From contig JAIRVG010000059.1 in the NCBI GenBank assembly GCA_031253995.1, positions 1 through 33,738 of the forward strand: a DNA stretch of 33,738 bases, given 5' to 3'. Position numbers and translations under genes: made by a program. Positions 7,925 to 15,578 of this stretch are shown here, one piece after another. The DNA is from Paucimonas sp. (GTDB lineage: Bacteria > Pseudomonadota > Gammaproteobacteria > Pseudomonadales > Pseudomonadaceae). Position 1 is the stretch's first letter. Each line of letters opens with the position of its first letter. The notes below the pieces were generated by a model. The model made no database searches. It saw nothing but the letters and a program-made list of their open reading frames with translations, and was not told the DNA's origin.

Positions 7925-8658
7925 CAGCCTTGCCACCTTTCGCCGGGAACGATGATCAACGAGAAGTACGGCGACGACTGCGGGTCGACCTCATCCAGCG
8001 CGACGATCTTCTGGTTGGCCATGGTCGCCCGCTCGACATACAGCGCGCGGCCGTCCATGCCCAGCTCGGCCAGCACCTGGCGGACCTTCGGGAAGTTGCG
8101 CCCGAGCTTCATGATCACCGCCGCGTCGGCATCGGCCAGACGACGCTTGAGTTCGTCATGGGGCAGCACGCCGGAGAGCACCGACAGGCTCTGGTTGCGG
8201 TACACCAGCGGCGCGCCGAGCACCGAGGCGCCACCGAGCATCGAGCACACGCCGGGGATCACTTCGGCGTCGTAGCGCTCGGCGAGGCGGTCGTGCAGGT
8301 ACATGTAGGAGCCGTAGAAGAACGGATCGCCCTCGCAGATCACCGCCACGTCGCGGCCGGCATCCAGGTGCCCGGCGACGCTGACGGCGGCCTCGTCGTA
8401 GAAGTCGCTGATCACCTGTTCGTAGGACAGCGGCGCCGGCAGCACTTCGGTGGTCACCGGGTAGACCAGCGGCAGCAGGGTCTGCTCAGTCTGCAGGTGC
8501 TGCTCGATGATGCCGAAGGCGTTGCCGCGCTTGCCCTTGGCGACGAAGTACGCCACCACCGGCGCTTCGCGCAGCAGGCGCAGGGCCTTGAGGGTGATCA
8601 GTTCGGGATCGCCGGGGCCGACGCCCAGGCCAAGCAAACGTCCGCGGGCCTGCATCAT
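7924..8658 (-). CDS. cobI: Precorrin-2 C20-methyltransferase
   Basis: This 244-residue cytoplasmic SAM-dependent methyltransferase converts precorrin-2 to precorrin-3A by methylating C20. It has the family glycine-rich start LLGLGVGPGDPELITLKALR (residues 8-27), the ICEGDPFFYGSYMYL segment near the SAM pocket, and VIPGVCSMLGGASVLG. Its length matches CobI/CbiL. The start ATG overlaps the TGA of the upstream cobH frame (ATGA), and its own stop overlaps the cobJ start, so the three genes are tightly coupled. The substrate comes from siroheme-pathway precorrin-2 made elsewhere. Confidence 0.95.
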   Translation of the reverse strand: MMQARGRLLGLGVGPGDPELITLKALRLLREAPVVAYFVAKGKRGNAFGIIEQHLQTEQTLLPLVYPVTTEVLPAPLSYEQVISDFYDEAAVSVAGHLDAGRDVAVICEGDPFFYGSYMYLHDRLAERYDAEVIPGVCSMLGGASVLGAPLVYRNQSLSVLSGVLPHDELKRRLADADAAVIMKLGRNFPKVRQVLAELGMDGRALYVERATMANQKIVALDEVDPQSSPYFSLIIVPGERWQG

Positions 8659-9281
8659 TCCACCTCCGTGGCGAGGGCGTTGACAGCCGCGGCGGCCATG
8701 GCGCTACCGCCCAGGCGACCTTCGACGATGACGAAAGGCACGCCACGGCTGTCCGCCGCGAGCATCGCCTTGGATTCGGCGGCACCGACGAAGCCCACCG
8801 GGAAGCCGAGGATCAGCGCCGGTTTCGGCGCGCCGGCGTCGATCATCTCCAGCAGGTAGAACAGTGCGGTCGGCGCGTTGCCGATCACCACCACGCTGCC
8901 TTCCAGATGCGGACGCCACAGCTCCAGGGCCACGGCCGAGCGGGTGTTGCCCAGCTCCTTGGCCAGCTCCGGCACGCTCTCGTCGCGCAGGGTGCAGATC
9001 ACTTCGTTATTGGCCGGCAGGCGCGCGCGGGTGATGCCTTCGGCGACCATCCGCGCATCGCAGAGAATCGGCGCGCCGGCGGCCAGGGCTTCGCGCCCGG
9101 CCTTGCCGGCGCCTTCGGAGAATTGCAGTCGGTCCACCACCTCGACCATGCCGCAGGCATGGATCACCCGCACCGCGAGCTTTTCCAGGTCGGGCGGAAT
9201 CCGCTCCAGGCGGGCCTCCTGGCGGATGATGGCGAAGGAGTTGCGATAGATCTCCTGGCCGTCGCGGATGTAATCAATCAT
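8655..9281 (-). CDS. cobH: Precorrin-8X methylmutase
   Basis: The 208 residues from MIDYIRDGQEIYRNSF match the full CobH/CbiC length. The catalytic histidine is H41 in RVIHACGMVE. Other family blocks are CDARMVAEGITRARLP, GNAPTALFYLLE and LGFPVGFVGAAESK. CobH moves the C11 methyl group of precorrin-8X to C12 and yields hydrogenobyrinate. GGAG lies eight bases before this ATG, so separate translation is possible. The same ATG is also an internal codon of the upstream cobG frame with no stop between them, so the cell may make free CobH, a CobG-CobH fusion, or both. Confidence 0.9.
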   Translation of the reverse strand: MIDYIRDGQEIYRNSFAIIRQEARLERIPPDLEKLAVRVIHACGMVEVVDRLQFSEGAGKAGREALAAGAPILCDARMVAEGITRARLPANNEVICTLRDESVPELAKELGNTRSAVALELWRPHLEGSVVVIGNAPTALFYLLEMIDAGAPKPALILGFPVGFVGAAESKAMLAADSRGVPFVIVEGRLGGSAMAAAAVNALATEVE

Positions 9282-10601
9282 CGAGGGGGCTCCGTGGCGG
9301 GCGTCCAGTGTGGCGCCCGCTTCTTCCAATGTCAGGTTGCGCCCGGCGATGGCGCCGGGGCCCGGCTGGGCCGGGTCGTGAAAATACAGGTCATAGCGTC
9401 CGGGACCGACCGCCAGCAAGGTGCTCGGCGCGGTGTGGGCCATGGCGCAGGAACGGTTGCAGCCGCTCAGGTGGATACCCGCCACCGGGCCGCGACGACG
9501 CAGGCGCGCGGCCAGTTGCACGGCGTCGGCCTTGGTGTCGGACTGGGCCTTGGCGCAGCCGGCGGAACCGGTGCAGGCGACCACGCCGGCCAGCGGCGCG
9601 GCGGCATCGGCGATCAGGCCGAGGCAGGCCAGCCCGGCCAGCACACGCTCGGCCTGGGCAGCGGCGACGTTGGGCAGCAGCACGCTCTGCCAGGGGGTCA
9701 TGCGCAGGCTGCCGTCGCCCAGCTCACGGGCCAGCGCTGCAACGCCACGCAGTTGCCGGGCGCTGAGGCGACCGAGTGGCGCCATGGCGCCCACCGCGAC
9801 ACGTCCCTCTTGACGCTGGGGATAGACACCCAGGTGCTGCGCCAGGTCACGTCCGTGGCGGCGCCAGCCAAGTACTGCGGCGTCGCGGCGCACGCTCAGC
9901 GGCAGACCGGCGAGGAAGCTGTCGACGCCAACGGCGGCCAGCAACTGACGCATGCGCGACTGCCCGGCGTCGGCCAGGTCGAGGAAACGCATCAGCACCG
10001 CGTGCACCAGTGCCAGGCCCTGTTCCAGCGGCACCGCGCCCAGCGGCGCATCATGCCCGGGGCAGCCGGCCAGGCCGAAAGCCAGCCACAACTGGTCGTC
10101 CAGCTGCAGTGGCGAAAGCCAGAGATCGTGGGGGTGCCAGAGCATCGCCAGGTCTTCGCCGCCGTCCAGTTGCACGGCGAACTTGGCCGAGAGCTCGTGG
10201 AAGCGCGGCGTGGTCTGCAACAGGTCGAGAATCCGCGCACCCAGCGCCCGGGTATCGAAGAGCATGGCCGGGTCGAAGCCGGCGGCGGGGCTGAGCATCA
10301 GGTTGCGCACATCGTCGCCGGCCGCCTCCCGCGGGCCGAGACCGGCGCGGAGCAACTGCGCGATCAGGCCCTGGTGATCGTCACCGACACCACGGATCTG
10401 CAGGTTGCTGCGGTTGGTCACCTCGATCACCCCGCCGGCGAAAGCCTCGGCAGCGGCGGCCAGCGCCTCGGCCTGGTCGGCTTCGAGGTGGCCGGCGTCG
10501 AGCTTGATCCGCGAGATGCCGCCATCCAGCGCCTGGACGATGCGCCACAACCCCGGACAGGCCGAGGGGCGAAGGGCAGGAGCAGGCCGGGACTGGTTCA
10601 A
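8655..10601 (-). CDS. cobG: Precorrin-3B synthase, reading in frame into cobH
   Basis: The CobG part is bases 9282-10601 (440 residues). It is a nitrite/sulfite-reductase-like enzyme that uses oxygen to convert precorrin-3A to precorrin-3B, the step that marks the aerobic cobalamin route. Visible marks are VTNRSNLQIRG near residue 60 and four cysteines in CX5C and CX3C order (CTGSAGC, CNRSC) for an Fe-S cluster. Normal CobG ends about where this one reads ATLDARHGAPS. Here the frame does not stop but continues through the cobH start, giving a 648-residue ORF. Just before cobH the sequence reads GGAGCCCCCTCGATGA; one C fewer would give HGAPR and a TGA overlapping ATGA. It is therefore either a real fusion or a one-base difference in a C run. 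The start is probably TTG at 10601, since an in-frame TGA lies six codons upstream. Confidence 0.85.
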   Translation of the reverse strand: MNQSRPAPALRPSACPGLWRIVQALDGGISRIKLDAGHLEADQAEALAAAAEAFAGGVIEVTNRSNLQIRGVGDDHQGLIAQLLRAGLGPREAAGDDVRNLMLSPAAGFDPAMLFDTRALGARILDLLQTTPRFHELSAKFAVQLDGGEDLAMLWHPHDLWLSPLQLDDQLWLAFGLAGCPGHDAPLGAVPLEQGLALVHAVLMRFLDLADAGQSRMRQLLAAVGVDSFLAGLPLSVRRDAAVLGWRRHGRDLAQHLGVYPQRQEGRVAVGAMAPLGRLSARQLRGVAALARELGDGSLRMTPWQSVLLPNVAAAQAERVLAGLACLGLIADAAAPLAGVVACTGSAGCAKAQSDTKADAVQLAARLRRRGPVAGIHLSGCNRSCAMAHTAPSTLLAVGPGRYDLYFHDPAQPGPGAIAGRNLTLEEAGATLDARHGAPSMIDYIRDGQEIYRNSFAIIRQEARLERIPPDLEKLAVRVIHACGMVEVVDRLQFSEGAGKAGREALAAGAPILCDARMVAEGITRARLPANNEVICTLRDESVPELAKELGNTRSAVALELWRPHLEGSVVVIGNAPTALFYLLEMIDAGAPKPALILGFPVGFVGAAESKAMLAADSRGVPFVIVEGRLGGSAMAAAAVNALATEVE

Positions 10602-10717
10602 GGGGTCACCCGTCGGTCATGAAAGGGGCTGGGGGCCGGAAGGCGCGGTATTATGCCTGCTTTGCCCGGCGGCGGGCCAAGCCTGCCGGTCGGATTGACC
10701 TGGAAAAGAGGAACGGC
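10602..10717. promoter_or_regulatory. Divergent promoter region of cobG and cobL
   Basis: These 116 bases separate the leftward cobG operon from the rightward cobL operon and should hold both promoters. TATTAT at about 10648-10653 is a possible -10 element for one of them. I looked for a B12-box-like GCCACTG and the long folded leader of a cobalamin riboswitch and found neither; the gap is also too short to hold one. Confidence 0.4.
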
Positions 10718-11929
10718 ATGGCGCCCTGGTTGACCCTTGTTGGAATTGGCGAAGACGGCTTCAGCGGCCTCGGCAAGCAGGCCCGCCGCGCCTTGCTCGG
10801 TGCCGGCAAGGTATTCGGCAGCCCTCGCCAGCTGGATCTGCTGCCGCACTGCCTGAAGGCCGAGCGCCTGGCCTGGCCCAGCCCGTTCTCCCTGGCCGGG
10901 GTGCTGGCCCTGCGTGGCGAGCCGGTGTGCGTGCTGGCCAGCGGCGACCCGATGTTCTACGGCGTCGGCGCCAGCCTGGCACGGCAGGTGCCGGCCGAAG
11001 AGTTGAACGTGCTGTCCGCCCCCTCGTCCTGTTCCCTGGCCGCCGCCCGCCTGGGCTGGCCGTTGCAGGAGGTGGTGATGCTCTCCGTGGTCGCCCGTCC
11101 CCTGGCGCAACTGAACGCCCACCTGTACAGCGGCCAGCGCCTGCTGGTGCTGTGCAACGACGGCAGCAGCCCGGCGGCGATCGCCGCCCTGCTGCGCGAA
11201 CGCGGGTTCGGCCCGAGTCGCCTGCATGTCCTCGAACACCTGGGCGGGCCGGCGGAACGCCATCTGCACGGCACCGCCAACGACTGGAACGTCGAGGGCA
11301 TCGCCGACCTCAACCTGCTCGCCATCGAATGCCTGGCCGACGCCAGCGCGCCGCGCCTGTCGCCGCTGGCCGGGTTGCCGGACAACGCCTTCCAGCATGA
11401 CGGCCAGATCACCAAGCGCGATGTCCGCGCCATCACCCTCGCCCGCCTCGCCCCGCGTCCGGGCGAGCTGCTCTGGGACGTCGGCGCCGGCAGCGGCTCC
11501 ATAGGCATCGAATGGATGCGCGCCCACCCCTCTTGCCGTGCCCTGGCGATCGAAGCCGACGAGGGTCGCCAGCAGTTGGTCGAGCTCAACCGTGATGCCC
11601 TCGGTGTGCCCGGCCTGCAACTGGTGCGCGGTCGTGCGCCGGAGGCCCTGCAGGGGCTGGAGCGGCCGGATGCGATCTTCATCGGTGGCGGCGTCACCGT
11701 CCCCGGCGTGCTGGAGCACTGCTGGGAGCAACTGCGCCCGGGCGGCCGCCTGGTGGCCAATGCGGTGACCCTGCAAAGCGAAGTGCGCCTGATGGACTGG
11801 CGCGAACGCCACGGCGGCGAGCTGACCCGCATCCATGTGGCCCAGGCCCAGCCGCTCGGCGGTTTCGACACCTGGCGCCAGGCCCTGCCGATCACCCTGC
11901 TGGAAGTGTTCAAGGACGCCGAGGCATGA
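10718..11929 (+). CDS. cobL: Precorrin-6Y C5,15-methyltransferase (decarboxylating)
   Basis: This 403-residue enzyme has two methyltransferase domains. The N-terminal CbiE-like half (LTLVGIGEDGFSG, then VLASGDPMFYGVGAS) and the C-terminal CbiT-like half (LLWDVGAGSGSIGIEWMRA, a Rossmann SAM site, and DAIFIGGGVTVPG) together methylate C5 and C15 of precorrin-6B. The protein also decarboxylates the C12 side chain to give precorrin-8X. ATG at 10718 was chosen because GAGGA lies just upstream and the family sequence starts at MAPWLTLVGIG; the longer frame from 10619 adds an Arg-rich tail unlike the family. The gene overlaps cobK by ATGA. Confidence 0.95.
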   Translation: MAPWLTLVGIGEDGFSGLGKQARRALLGAGKVFGSPRQLDLLPHCLKAERLAWPSPFSLAGVLALRGEPVCVLASGDPMFYGVGASLARQVPAEELNVLSAPSSCSLAAARLGWPLQEVVMLSVVARPLAQLNAHLYSGQRLLVLCNDGSSPAAIAALLRERGFGPSRLHVLEHLGGPAERHLHGTANDWNVEGIADLNLLAIECLADASAPRLSPLAGLPDNAFQHDGQITKRDVRAITLARLAPRPGELLWDVGAGSGSIGIEWMRAHPSCRALAIEADEGRQQLVELNRDALGVPGLQLVRGRAPEALQGLERPDAIFIGGGVTVPGVLEHCWEQLRPGGRLVANAVTLQSEVRLMDWRERHGGELTRIHVAQAQPLGGFDTWRQALPITLLEVFKDAEA

Positions 11930-12657
11930 GCCGGCGCATCCTCCTGCTCGGCGGCGTTGCCGAGGCCCTGCGCATCGCCCGCCAGCTCGGCCCGGAGCAT
12001 GTCTACAGCCTGGCCGGCATCGGCCGGGTCCCGGATGACCTGGACTGCCAGGTGCGGGTTGGCGGTTTCGGTGGCGCCGAAGGGCTGGCCGACTATGTCC
12101 GCGCCGAAGGCATCGACCTGCTGGTCGACGCCACCCATCCCTATGCGGCGCAAATCAGCGCCAACGCGGCCCGCGCCGCCAGCCTGGCGGGCATTCCCTG
12201 CTGGGCCCTGCGCCGCCCGGCCTGGACGCCACAACCCGGCGACGACTGGCGCGAGGTGCACGACTGGGCCGGCCTGATCGAGGCCCTGCGCCCGTTCCGC
12301 CACCCGCTGCTCACCCTCGGCCGCGAGCCGCTGCAACATCTCGACGAGATTCCCCCGGAGCAGTTCTGGACCCTGCGCGCCCTCGACGCCTGCCCCGGCA
12401 ATGCGCGTTGCGAGGTGATCGGGGCGCGCGGGCCGTTCCTGCTGGAGGACGAGCGGGCGCTGTTCGAACGCCGCCAGATCGACGTACTGGTCAGCAAGAA
12501 CAGCGGCAGCGGCGCCACCGAACCCAAGCTGCAGGTGGCGCGGGAGCGCGGCATCCCGGTGCTGGTCCTGGCGCGCCCGGCCCTGCCCGAGGTCGACCGG
12601 CACTTCGCCGACCCGGCCAGCCTGCTGGCGGCGCTGACGGACGGAAACGCCCTGTAA
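11926..12657 (+). CDS. cobK: Precorrin-6A reductase
   Basis: This 243-residue NADPH-dependent cytoplasmic enzyme reduces precorrin-6A to precorrin-6B, the substrate of the CobL enzyme encoded just before it. The N-terminal ILLLGGVAEALRIARQL is a nucleotide-binding-like loop. LLVDATHPYAAQISANA and DVLVSKNSGSGATEPKL are typical CobK/CbiJ blocks. The ATG overlaps the cobL stop (ATGA), so the two form a coupled pair. cobM, cobF and the later cobalt-insertion genes are not in the window. Confidence 0.94.
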   Translation: MSRRILLLGGVAEALRIARQLGPEHVYSLAGIGRVPDDLDCQVRVGGFGGAEGLADYVRAEGIDLLVDATHPYAAQISANAARAASLAGIPCWALRRPAWTPQPGDDWREVHDWAGLIEALRPFRHPLLTLGREPLQHLDEIPPEQFWTLRALDACPGNARCEVIGARGPFLLEDERALFERRQIDVLVSKNSGSGATEPKLQVARERGIPVLVLARPALPEVDRHFADPASLLAALTDGNAL

Positions 12658-12664
12658 TCCGCTC

Positions 12665-12681
12665 GGGTATTGCCAATACCC
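12665..12681. promoter_or_regulatory. Perfect 17-base palindrome after cobK, possible operator
   Basis: GGGTATTG and CAATACCC are perfect 8-base arms around one base. The site lies eight bases after the cobK stop and about 50 bases before the nfeD start. The near-absent loop and lack of a T run make it unlike a terminator and more like a dimeric regulator site. No regulator can be named from the sequence. Confidence 0.4.
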
Positions 12682-12729
12682 AGGCAAGCGTTTCCAATGC
12701 GTCATCCCCTCCCACGCAAGGCTGCGACT

Positions 12730-13167
12730 ATGGAACTGCAATGGTGGATCTGGCTGGTGCTGGGCTTCGGCCTGATCCTGCTGGAACTGGTGCTGCCCAC
12801 CTTCTTCATCATCTGGTTCGGCATCGGTGCCGTGGCCGTCGGGGTGATCGCCGGGGTGTGGCCGGGACTGAGCCTGGCCAGCGAGCTGATCATCTGGGTG
12901 GTGCTGTCGTCGCTCACCGTCGCCCTGTGGTTCAAGGTGTTCAAGCCGCGCCAGGTCGACAAGCGCTGGACCGCGGACGACGTGATCGGCGAAGTCGGCC
13001 TGCTGGTGGCGCCGGTCTCGGAGTTCCAGAAGGGCCGCGTGCGTTTCCAGAAGCCGATTCTCGGCAACGAGGAATGGACCTGCATCGCCAATGCCGATAT
13101 CGCCACCGGCGAGCGGGTGCGCATCCTCGCCATCGAAGGCAACACCGTACGGGTCGGCAAGGCCTGA
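12730..13167 (+). CDS. NfeD-like membrane protein
   Basis: This 145-residue protein starts MELQWWIWLVLGFGLILLEL. Hydrophobic helices follow at about 5-21, 23-44 and 54-74. The soluble C-terminal beta domain (about 85-145: IGEVGLLVAPVSEFQ to ERVRILAIEGNTVRVGKA) is an NfeD OB fold. Short NfeD proteins are typically encoded beside an SPFH/band-7 protein, as here, and are thought to act with it in membrane organisation or quality control. The start at 12730 was chosen because the helix begins directly after it; the frame from 12670 adds an unrelated basic stretch. It is 34 bases from the next gene and surely shares its transcript. Confidence 0.88.
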   Translation: MELQWWIWLVLGFGLILLELVLPTFFIIWFGIGAVAVGVIAGVWPGLSLASELIIWVVLSSLTVALWFKVFKPRQVDKRWTADDVIGEVGLLVAPVSEFQKGRVRFQKPILGNEEWTCIANADIATGERVRILAIEGNTVRVGKA

Positions 13168-13201
13168 CCTGCATCCCCGGGACATCAACAAAGGAACTGT
13201 C

Positions 13202-14056
13202 ATGACCAGTCTGATCATTACCGCAACCATCGCCCTGTTCGTCCTCGTCACGGTGTTCAAGGGCGTGCGCATCGTGCCCCAGGGCGAGGAATGGATCGTC
13301 GAGCGCCTGGGGCGCTACCACACCACCCTCAAGCCGGGCCTGAACATCCTCATCCCGTACATGGACGTGGTGGCCTACCGCCTGCCGACCAAGGACATCA
13401 TCCTCGACGTGCAGCAGCAGGAAATCATCACCCGCGACAACGCGGTGATCGTCGCCAACGCCCTGTGCTTCGCCAAGGTGGTCGACCCGCAGAAAGCGTC
13501 CTACGGCGTGGAGAACTACACCTACGCGGTCACCAGCCTGACCATGACTGCACTGCGCGCCATCGTCGGCGCCATGGACCTCGACGAAGCGCTGTCCAGC
13601 CGCGAGCAGATCAAGGCACGGCTGCGCGAGGCGATGTCGGAGCAGACTGAGGACTGGGGGATCACCGTGCGGTCGGTGGAGATCCAGGACATCAAGCCAT
13701 CGCCTAACATGCAGGCGGCCATGGAGCGCCAGGCAGCCGCAGAACGCGAACGGAAAGCCGACGTGACCCGCGCCGAGGGCGCCAAGCAGGCGGCGATCCT
13801 CGAAGCCCAGGCCCGGCAGGAATCGGCGAAGCTGGACGCGGCGGCCCAGGTGAACCTGGCGGAAGCCTCGGCCCAGGCGATCACCCTGGTGAAGAATGCC
13901 GTGGGTACCGACGTGACGCCGGCGATGTACCTGCTGGGCGAGCGCTATATCAATGCCATGGAGAACCTGGCGGGTAGCGACAACGCCAAGATGGTGGTGC
14001 TGCCGGCGGACCTGCAGGAGGCTGTAAGAGGGATGCTGGGCCGAACCAAATCCTGA
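13202..14056 (+). CDS. SPFH/band-7 (stomatin-like, QmcA-type) membrane protein
   Basis: This 284-residue protein has one N-terminal membrane helix (LIITATIALFVLVTVFKGV). An SPFH domain follows with VPQGEEWIVERLGRYHTTLKPGLN and the IILDVQQQEIITRDNAVI block typical of stomatins. A charged Ala/Glu/Arg coiled coil (AMERQAAAERERKADVTRAEGAKQ) covers about residues 175-245. Family members form ring-like oligomers in the inner membrane, often with an NfeD partner and near the FtsH protease. ATG at 13202 follows AAAGGAAC. The gene pairs with the upstream NfeD gene and is closed by a REP-type hairpin. Confidence 0.92.
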   Translation: MTSLIITATIALFVLVTVFKGVRIVPQGEEWIVERLGRYHTTLKPGLNILIPYMDVVAYRLPTKDIILDVQQQEIITRDNAVIVANALCFAKVVDPQKASYGVENYTYAVTSLTMTALRAIVGAMDLDEALSSREQIKARLREAMSEQTEDWGITVRSVEIQDIKPSPNMQAAMERQAAAERERKADVTRAEGAKQAAILEAQARQESAKLDAAAQVNLAEASAQAITLVKNAVGTDVTPAMYLLGERYINAMENLAGSDNAKMVVLPADLQEAVRGMLGRTKS

Positions 14057-14060
14057 AGCT

Positions 14061-14112
14061 GACCGAGGACCCTGTGTGAGCGGGTTGACCCGCTCCCACA
14101 GGGTCCTCGGTC
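14061..14112. repeat. REP-type hairpin after the SPFH gene
   Basis: Outer arms of 16 bases (14061-14076 and 14097-14112, GACCGAGGACCCTGTG type) enclose a second stem, AGCGGG TTGA CCCGCT. The core belongs to a different REP subtype from the GCTGGCAAGCCAGC copies elsewhere in the window. There is no T run; it may end transcription or protect mRNA. Confidence 0.8.
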
Positions 14113-14166
14113 AACCCACCTGCGGCACTTCATCGCACCCCCATTTTTTACATCTCCCAGCGCTTC

Positions 14167-14180
14167 TGGCTAAATAGCCA
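14167..14180. promoter_or_regulatory. Inverted repeat at the likely promoter of the copper cluster
   Basis: TGGCTA and TAGCCA flank two A bases, 27 bases before the first DUF2946 gene. The centre (TAAATA) could serve as a -10 element, so a repressor could act here. It does not clearly match known copper-regulator boxes. Confidence 0.3.
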
Positions 14181-14207
14181 TCATTCGAATCCCACACGGA
14201 TCACCCC

Positions 14208-14594
14208 ATGTCCTCCAATCGGCTCGCCTACGCCTGGATCGCCTGCTTCGCAGTGCTGTTCAACCTGCTGGCGATGCCGATGTCCGCGTCCGCCACCAAG
14301 GCGCCCGCCGACCAGTTGCTCTGGGGCGCCTTCTGCTCCACCGGCGGCACCAAGCTGATCGCCGTGTCCCTCGGCCAGCTCGACGACAACCAGCAGAACG
14401 ACGACCACGCCGTCATGCAGCATTGCTGGTGCTGCTCTGGCAGCGCCCCCTTGCTGGCCCTGCCCGGCCAGGCGCCACGCCTGTTCCTGCCGACCCCGGC
14501 CCTGGCTGCCGCGCCCGCCGTGCTTTCGCCTTCCCAACCCACGCCCCGGCAACTCTGGCCTTCCCTCAATCCCCGCGCCTCTCCTTCGGTCTGA
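14208..14594 (+). CDS. DUF2946 family protein, copper-cluster associated
   Basis: This 128-residue protein has an N-terminal hydrophobic helix or signal segment (WIACFAVLFNLLAMPMSASA). A short segment H-C-W-C-C-S-G lies at about residues 72-78, and the tail is Pro/Ala-rich. The cysteine cluster after a membrane segment is typical of DUF2946. Members are commonly encoded with TonB-dependent copper receptors; their exact role is not known. The gene starts a run of five codirectional genes for copper handling, 50 bases before the PCu(A)C gene. A metal-sensing or metal-binding function is inference from the cluster and the Cys/His content. Confidence 0.8.
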   Translation: MSSNRLAYAWIACFAVLFNLLAMPMSASATKAPADQLLWGAFCSTGGTKLIAVSLGQLDDNQQNDDHAVMQHCWCCSGSAPLLALPGQAPRLFLPTPALAAAPAVLSPSQPTPRQLWPSLNPRASPSV

Positions 14595-14644
14595 TTCACC
14601 TACGCTCTTACACGCGCACAATCTGAATCGACCGGAGATACTTC

Positions 14645-15118
14645 ATGCTCAAGAACGTCATGCTGCTGGCCGCCCTGCTGCTGCCCGCCACCTTTGCCAA
14701 TGCCCACGAATACAACACCGGCAACCTGCACATCGCCCACCCGTGGTCGTTGGAACTGCCGCCGAACGCGCCCAACGTCGCCGCCTACTTCGTCATCGAC
14801 AACAAGGGCGCCGAGGCCGACCGCCTGCTCAGCGTCGACACCCCGATCAGCGACCGTTCCGAGCTGCACGAACACGTGATGAACGGCGACGTGATGCGCA
14901 TGCAGCAGGTGCCGAACGTGGCAATCCCGGCCCATGGCCAGGTCACCTTCAGCCCCAGCGCCTACCACGTGATGATCATGCAGCCCAAGGACCGCAGCCT
15001 GCTCGCCGACGGCAAGCGCTTCCCGCTGACCCTGCACTTCGAGAAGGCCGGCGACGTCACCGTCGAAGTGGCCGTACAGAAGCAGCCACCGGAAGGCAGC
15101 GCCGCCCACCAGCACTGA
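14645..15118 (+). CDS. PCu(A)C-type periplasmic copper chaperone
   Basis: This 157-residue protein has a signal peptide (MLKNVMLLAALLLPATFANA, then HEYN). The copper(I) motif of the family, H-X10-M-X21-H-X-M, is complete: H75, M86, H108 and M110. A His-containing tail (AAHQH) may add a site. PCu(A)C proteins carry Cu(I) in the periplasm, often towards cytochrome oxidase. Here the gene lies inside an oprC cluster, so the protein may receive copper imported by OprC. GGAG stands before the ATG. Confidence 0.93.
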   Translation: MLKNVMLLAALLLPATFANAHEYNTGNLHIAHPWSLELPPNAPNVAAYFVIDNKGAEADRLLSVDTPISDRSELHEHVMNGDVMRMQQVPNVAIPAHGQVTFSPSAYHVMIMQPKDRSLLADGKRFPLTLHFEKAGDVTVEVAVQKQPPEGSAAHQH

Positions 15119-15138
15119 TCCGCTGAACGCCGCGCGCC

Positions 15139-15558
15139 ATGCGCTTCGCCTTCGCCACCCGGCACCGGCCACCGCGTCCTGACTCCAGGAGCCGACGCGC
15201 GGGCTGGCTGAGCCTGTTCGCCATGCTGATGATCTTCATCGGGCCGCTGGTTTCCCAGTCGATGCCGATGGATCACACGGGCTCCATGCCGATGGGCATG
15301 GAAATGGACATGGACGGCGGCCATCACGGCGACAGCCACCACGGCGGCGGCGACTCGCTGCATGTGATGTGGGAGAAGTGCGGCTACTGCAGCCTGTTCT
15401 TCCACTGCCCGGCCTTGCCGCAACAGCTGAGCCTGCTCAACAGCGAAGCCATTCCGACCAGCCGCCAGTTCATCGCCCACCCACGCCAGGGCCCTCCGCG
15501 CCCGGCATTCTTCCCCGGGGCCCGCAGTCGCGCGCCACCTTCCGCTTCGATCGCCTGA
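15139..15558 (+). CDS. Second DUF2946 family protein, His/Met-rich
   Basis: This 139-residue protein has a basic N-terminus and one hydrophobic helix (WLSLFAMLMIFIGPLVSQS). A striking metal-binding stretch follows, from MPMDHTG through repeated MPMGMEMDMDGG to HHGDSHHGGG (about residues 50-75), and then WEKCGYCSLFFHCP. The CGYC pair and third Cys match the DUF2946 pattern. The Met/His-rich part is typical of proteins that hold Cu(I) and Cu(II) outside the cytoplasm. It lies 20 bases after the chaperone gene. The start is weakly supported because no clear ribosome site is seen; the protein may begin a few codons later. Function beyond copper association is unknown. Confidence 0.8.
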   Translation: MRFAFATRHRPPRPDSRSRRAGWLSLFAMLMIFIGPLVSQSMPMDHTGSMPMGMEMDMDGGHHGDSHHGGGDSLHVMWEKCGYCSLFFHCPALPQQLSLLNSEAIPTSRQFIAHPRQGPPRPAFFPGARSRAPPSASIA

Positions 15559-15578
15559 CTCACTGACGACCCATGCTT

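Noticed and set aside
6173..8275. 700-codon forward frame opposite cobJ and cobI
   Set aside because: It starts inside a REP element and covers two certain reverse genes; its Arg/His/Gln-rich sequence is typical of an antisense artefact.
8907..10622. 571-codon forward frame opposite cobG and cobH
   Set aside because: It is the antisense of conserved enzyme sequence with no domain of its own.
10602..10717. Cobalamin riboswitch in the cobG-cobL gap
   Set aside because: There is no B12-box-like sequence and only 116 bases, too short for that RNA plus two promoters.
10957..13272. 771-codon reverse frame opposite cobL, cobK and nfeD
   Set aside because: It spans three well-supported forward genes and their junctions, with repetitive Gln/Arg/Ala composition and no recognisable domain.
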